From: Hymenobacter sp. CRA2
Lineage (GTDB): Bacteria; Bacteroidota; Bacteroidia; Cytophagales; Hymenobacteraceae
Assembly: GCF_002007105.1 (NCBI RefSeq)
Contig: NZ_MVBC01000014.1
Coordinates: 62,001 to 126,000, forward strand
Direction of reading: 5' to 3'
Length of the DNA: 64,000 nt
Positions 60,631 through 64,000 of the stretch are shown here, one piece after another; within the stretch, counting starts at the first letter, position 1; every line of letters begins with the position of its first letter. The position numbers were made by a program, and so were the translations under genes. Below the pieces are notes generated by a model. The model was not told the origin of the DNA. It was given only the letters and a program-made list of their open reading frames with translations, and made no database searches.

Positions 60631-61404
60631 TCAGCGGTTCTTGATGAGAAAGGCTTTGACGTTGTCGCGATAAAAGCGCGTCCATTTAAGGCGGTGGCCG
60701 CTGGTCAGCGTCACTAGGTACTCCCCGTTGAAGTACGATTCCAACTCCTCCACGTAGTTCAGGTTGATGATATAGGAGCGGTTGATGCGGGTAAAATCGG
60801 CGGGGTCCAGGCGCTGCTCCAGCTGGGTTAGGCTTTCGTAGGTGGTGTAGTTGCGCTTGAGCGTGTGCACGGTGATGTAGTTGCCGTCGGCATCGAGGTA
60901 AACGATGTCTTCAACCTTGATAAAGAACAGCTTGTGGTTGTCCTTGATCAGCATACGCTTGGGGTAGGCACGCTGGGCGGGCGGCTCTTCGCTGAGCAGG
61001 CGGCGCATCAGGGCGTGCACCTCCGGCTGGGGCTGGAGTTGGGTTAAGTTCGTTTTCATGTGGTGCAGGGTTTGGTGCAGTTGTGAGGGGGTGCAGGGCT
61101 TGGGCAGGCAGGGCAGTCCGCTGGCTTCCAGGTCCTGCAAGGGCAGTAGCTGAGGATCGGTCAGAAACACCACGTAGGGCTGAAAGTGCGGCCAGATGCC
61201 GCGCAGCACGCCGAAGCCATCGAGGTGGGGCAGCTCCAGGCTCAGGAACAGCACCTGGGGCCGGTGCTCCAGCAAGGCAATCAGCGCCTCGGTACCCGTC
61301 ACTACCTCGGCCACCAGGCGCAACTCCGTGTCCTGCGCCAGCCCCAGCCGCAGGGCCTGCCGGGAAGCCTCGTCCTGGTCGGCAACAATAGCTAGGTAGC
61401 TCAT
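60631..61404 (-). CDS. LytTR response regulator with a degenerate receiver
   Basis: 257 residues. An N-terminal receiver-like domain (about 1-125) and a C-terminal LytTR DNA-binding domain (about 150-257; VEDIVYLDADGNYITVHT, FTRINRSYIINL). In the receiver the phospho-acceptor Asp is replaced by Ser55 (VLFLSLELPHLDG), while Lys102 (LPKPC) and Thr82 (FLTDP) remain. It cannot be phosphorylated in the normal way. No LytS-type kinase gene lies nearby. It may be switched by dimerisation, another ligand or expression level. Confidence 0.9.
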   Translation of the reverse strand: MSYLAIVADQDEASRQALRLGLAQDTELRLVAEVVTGTEALIALLEHRPQVLFLSLELPHLDGFGVLRGIWPHFQPYVVFLTDPQLLPLQDLEASGLPCLPKPCTPSQLHQTLHHMKTNLTQLQPQPEVHALMRRLLSEEPPAQRAYPKRMLIKDNHKLFFIKVEDIVYLDADGNYITVHTLKRNYTTYESLTQLEQRLDPADFTRINRSYIINLNYVEELESYFNGEYLVTLTSGHRLKWTRFYRDNVKAFLIKNR

Positions 61405-61844
61405 GCGGGACGGGCGCTGAGAAAATGGGGGCGGGAACAGGAAAAAAATCGGACCGCGCCGGCTGGGGCGGCCCCGGCGCAGCAGGCCCGGCGAAGCAGC
61501 CGCCGGGGCCCCTAAGTAAAACGAACAAACGGCTCGGTTTTCGGCTCGTCAAGCGGTGGATACTCCGAGCAACGGGGGTGCGGAACCTGTGCTTATCAGG
61601 CTGGTGTTAAAAGGGCTTCGCCAAGAAGACACCCGGGAAGCGTCAGGGATGCACCTCTACGAAAATATTCGTATGCCTTGGCTTTTTTCACCGGCTCGTT
61701 TGCTCGCCCCCGGCCGTAGCGCCTGGCTTCGGTGCCCTCTTTCCCTCCCACATTACCTTCTGACGCACCCAGGCGGCTTTTGATATCAAACAATAGCCAC
61801 CTTTTTTTGCTTTCCGCGTACTGCCTAAGTCTCTTCCCGACTTT
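61405..61844. other. Intergenic region before mqo
   Basis: 440 bases between divergent genes. No credible ORF. The stretch near 61790-61830 is AT-rich and probably carries the mqo promoter, but no exact -7 box was found. Confidence 0.45.
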
Positions 61845-63365
61845 ATGAATACACCCAACTCTTCGGCCGACACCGAGCTCAATCCCGACGTAATCCTCAT
61901 CGGAGCGGGCATCATGAGCGCAACCCTGGGCATGATGCTCAAGGAGCTGCAACCGGATTTGCGCATTGCCGTGGTGGAGCGCCTCGACGTGGCCGCCGCC
62001 GAAAGCTCCGACGCCTGGAACAACGCCGGCACCGGCCACTCGGCCTTCTGCGAGCTGAACTACACCCCCGAAAAAGCCGACGGCAGCATCGACACGAGCA
62101 AGGCCATCAAGATTGCCGAGCAGTTTGAGCAGTCCAAGCAGTTCTGGGCGTTTCTGGCCCAGAAATACCAGGTCAAGGAGCTAAGCCGCTTCATCAACCA
62201 CGTGCCGCACCTGAGCTTCGTGTGGGGCCCCGACAACGTGGAGTACCTGCGCAAGCGCCAAGCCGCGCTGGTCAAGTCACCCCTGTTTCAGGGCATGCAG
62301 TTCAGCACCGATAAGGCCGAGCTGCAGCAGTGGATGCCGCTGGTGATGGAAGGCCGCGACCCGCAGCAGCCCGTGGCGGCCACCCGCATGGACCTCGGCA
62401 CCGACGTCAACTTTGGCTCCCTGACCCGCGGCATGTTTTACCTGCTGCAGGAGAAGCCGGGCGTGTCGTTCTACTTCAACCACGAAGTGGAAAAGATCAA
62501 GCGCAAAGAAGACAACCAGTGGCGCGTGCGGGCCGAAAACCGCGCCACCGGCGAAACGCTGAAGCTCAAAGCGCCTTTCGTGTTCATCGGTGCGGGCGGG
62601 GGCTCCTTGCCGCTGCTCATTGCCTCGGGCATTCCCGAGGGGCAGGGCTTCGGCGGTTTCCCCGTGAGCGGGCAGTGGCTGAAGTGCACCAACCCCAACG
62701 TCATTGCTCGGCACGACGCGAAGGTGTACGGCAAGGCCTCCGTGGGCTCGCCGCCCATGTCGGTGCCCCACCTCGACTCGCGCGTCATCAACGGCAAAAA
62801 GGAGCTGCTGTTTGGCCCGTACGCGGGCTTTAGCACCAAATTCCTGAAGAAGGGCTCGTACTTCGACCTGCCGTTCAGCATCAAGCTCAGCAACATGCGC
62901 CCGATGATTATTGCGGGCCTGAAAAACATTCCGCTCACGCGCTACCTCATCAACCAGGTGCGGCAGTCGCCGGAAGACCGGCTGGCGGCCCTGCGCGAGT
63001 ACCTGCCCCAGGCCAACCCCAACGACTGGGAGCTGGAAATTGCCGGGCAGCGCGTGCAGGTCATCAAAAAGGACAAGAAAGAAGGTGGCGTGCTCGAATT
63101 TGGCACCGAGGTGGTCAGCGCCGCCGATGGCTCCATTGCGGCGCTGCTCGGTGCCTCGCCGGGCGCTTCCACAGCCGTGAGCATCATGCTGGGCCTGGTG
63201 CAGCGCTGCTTCCCGCAGCAGGCCGCCACGCCCGCATGGCAGGCCAAATTCAAGGAAATGATACCCTCCTTCGGCCTGTCGCTCAACGACAACCCGCAGC
63301 TGGTGGAGGAAGTACGCGTACACACCAGCGAAGTGCTGGGCCTGAACACGCCCGTCAACAGCTAA
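61845..63365 (+). CDS. mqo: Malate:quinone oxidoreductase
   Basis: 506 residues. FAD motif ILIGAGIMSATLG at about 16-28 and Mqo motifs ERLDVAAAESSDAWNNAGTGH, FVWGPDNVEYL and IGAGGGSLPLL (each within the family's expected order). A peripheral membrane enzyme of the TCA cycle that oxidises malate to oxaloacetate and reduces quinone, in place of or beside malate dehydrogenase. Single gene, closed by a strong terminator. Confidence 0.95.
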   Translation: MNTPNSSADTELNPDVILIGAGIMSATLGMMLKELQPDLRIAVVERLDVAAAESSDAWNNAGTGHSAFCELNYTPEKADGSIDTSKAIKIAEQFEQSKQFWAFLAQKYQVKELSRFINHVPHLSFVWGPDNVEYLRKRQAALVKSPLFQGMQFSTDKAELQQWMPLVMEGRDPQQPVAATRMDLGTDVNFGSLTRGMFYLLQEKPGVSFYFNHEVEKIKRKEDNQWRVRAENRATGETLKLKAPFVFIGAGGGSLPLLIASGIPEGQGFGGFPVSGQWLKCTNPNVIARHDAKVYGKASVGSPPMSVPHLDSRVINGKKELLFGPYAGFSTKFLKKGSYFDLPFSIKLSNMRPMIIAGLKNIPLTRYLINQVRQSPEDRLAALREYLPQANPNDWELEIAGQRVQVIKKDKKEGGVLEFGTEVVSAADGSIAALLGASPGASTAVSIMLGLVQRCFPQQAATPAWQAKFKEMIPSFGLSLNDNPQLVEEVRVHTSEVLGLNTPVNS

Positions 63366-63379
63366 GCTTCCAAACTTAC

Positions 63380-63428
63380 AGCTAACAAAAACGCTCCGGT
63401 TGGGTAGACCGGAGCGTTTTTGTTAGCT
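63380..63428 (+). terminator. Terminator of mqo
   Basis: A perfect 21-bp stem (63380-63400 with 63408-63428) with a 7-base loop and internal T-run. Confidence 0.9.
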
Positions 63429-63602
63429 GTGAGGCCGCGTATTTGTGCGCGAACTGCGTGGCGGCACTACGGAATCGGGGCCGGCAAACACGTAAACCGG
63501 GCCTAGAGGTTGTTCGCGGGCCCGCTTTTGCCCGTAGACCAACGTACAAGCTCAGCCAAAGGCCGGGCTTGCGCCCCGCTTTTCCACCCGCTTACTTGTC
63601 TT

Positions 63603-64000
63603 ATGATTCGCCTAGAGCCTTTCACCCCCGCTGATTTTCAGGAGCTGATTAGCTGGATCGACAACGAGCAGCTGCTCAACGAATGGTCCGGCTCCCTGTT
63701 TTCCTTCCCGCTTACCGAAGACAGCCTGCACTGGTACATTCAGGGAGCCAACGACCCCAAAGACCCCGAGGTGTTTATCTGGAAGGCCGTCGACAGCAAA
63801 ACCGGGCAGGCCGTGGGACACATTTCCCTGGGCAGCTTCAGCAACCGCGACCAGTCGGCGCGTATCACCCGGGTGCTGGTGGGCAGCCGGCAGCAGCGCG
63901 GCCGCGGCGTGTGCAAGGGCATGATCGACGCCGTGCTGCAAGTGGGCTTCGAGCAGCTGAACCTGCACCGCATCAGCCTGGGCGTGTACGATTTCAACCA
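63603..64000 (+). CDS. GNAT-family N-acetyltransferase (3' end outside window)
   Basis: The first 132 residues from the ATG at 63603 are visible. GNAT fold with the acetyl-CoA-binding segment VLVGSRQQRGRGVCKGM (motif A, Q/R-x-x-G-x-G), and the following HRISLGVYDFN typical of RimJ/RimL-type enzymes. It acetylates an amine, perhaps a protein N-terminus or a small molecule. The window ends before the C-terminal strand. Confidence 0.88.
   Translation, partial: MIRLEPFTPADFQELISWIDNEQLLNEWSGSLFSFPLTEDSLHWYIQGANDPKDPEVFIWKAVDSKTGQAVGHISLGSFSNRDQSARITRVLVGSRQQRGRGVCKGMIDAVLQVGFEQLNLHRISLGVYDFN

Overview
The window looks like chromosome from a GC-rich Bacteroidota of the Cytophagales, most like Hymenobacter or a close relative. 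The signs are a SusC/SusD pair, a one-protein hybrid two-component system with an AraC output, FtsX-type double permeases, start sites without clear Shine-Dalgarno sequences, and several promoters with the Bacteroidota -7 element TAnnTTTG. Genes are dense and both strands are used. No transposase, phage gene, rRNA or CRISPR array was seen. One tRNA gene (Ser, anticodon GGA) is present.

Layout. 1-2.8 kb: the 3' part of a MacB/FtsX permease and a small disordered protein. 3.2-15.4 kb: a sugar-sensing hybrid kinase followed by a same-strand catabolic cluster: three TIM-barrel isomerase/lyase-type proteins, a GMC dehydrogenase with its Tat-signal small subunit, a Gfo/Idh oxidoreductase, a lipoprotein cytochrome c, an MFS permease and a DUF1080 3-keto-glycoside hydrolase/hydratase. 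Together they fit uptake and breakdown of glycosides through 3-keto intermediates, with electrons passed to a cytochrome. 15.7-19.2 kb: an MmeI-like single-chain restriction-modification gene broken by a frameshift, with an AT-richer specificity region, followed by repeats and tRNA-Ser. 19.7-21.6 kb: asparaginase and TatD in one operon. 21.7-29.4 kb: a surface polysaccharide block (GT2, polysaccharide deacetylase, GT4, Wzx-type flippase, and divergently a Wzz-like protein and an O-antigen ligase-like protein).

29.4-38.6 kb is mixed: a GAF/SpoIIE phosphatase, a DppC-type permease, cytochrome c, a second GT2 with an LPG-synthase-type membrane protein, RuvC on an apparently near-leaderless transcript, a DUF5071-like protein, a decayed TPR-type gene and a PhzF enzyme. 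38.8-42.0 kb holds an ECF sigma factor, a protein that joins a cytoplasmic N-terminus, one membrane helix, a long linker and a C-terminal outer-membrane beta-barrel, and a lipoprotein: a candidate trans-envelope signalling unit. 42.3-47.2 kb, minus strand: HutI, two small proteins, a Thg1-like 3'-5' nucleotidyltransferase, a polynucleotide-kinase-like P-loop protein and a spore-photoproduct-lyase-like radical SAM protein. The Thg1/kinase pair suggests RNA 5'-end repair.

47.4-55.2 kb: housekeeping and small enzymes (2H phosphoesterase, nicotinamidase, cupin, MscS channel, SDR, retropepsin-like protease). 55.6-60.3 kb: SusC/SusD. 60.6-61.4 kb: an orphan LytTR regulator whose receiver lacks the phosphorylated Asp. 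61.8-64 kb: malate:quinone oxidoreductase and the start of a GNAT acetyltransferase. A family of short palindromic intergenic repeats recurs at about 9.5, 23.7 and 42.1 kb. Strong hairpin terminators separate many units.
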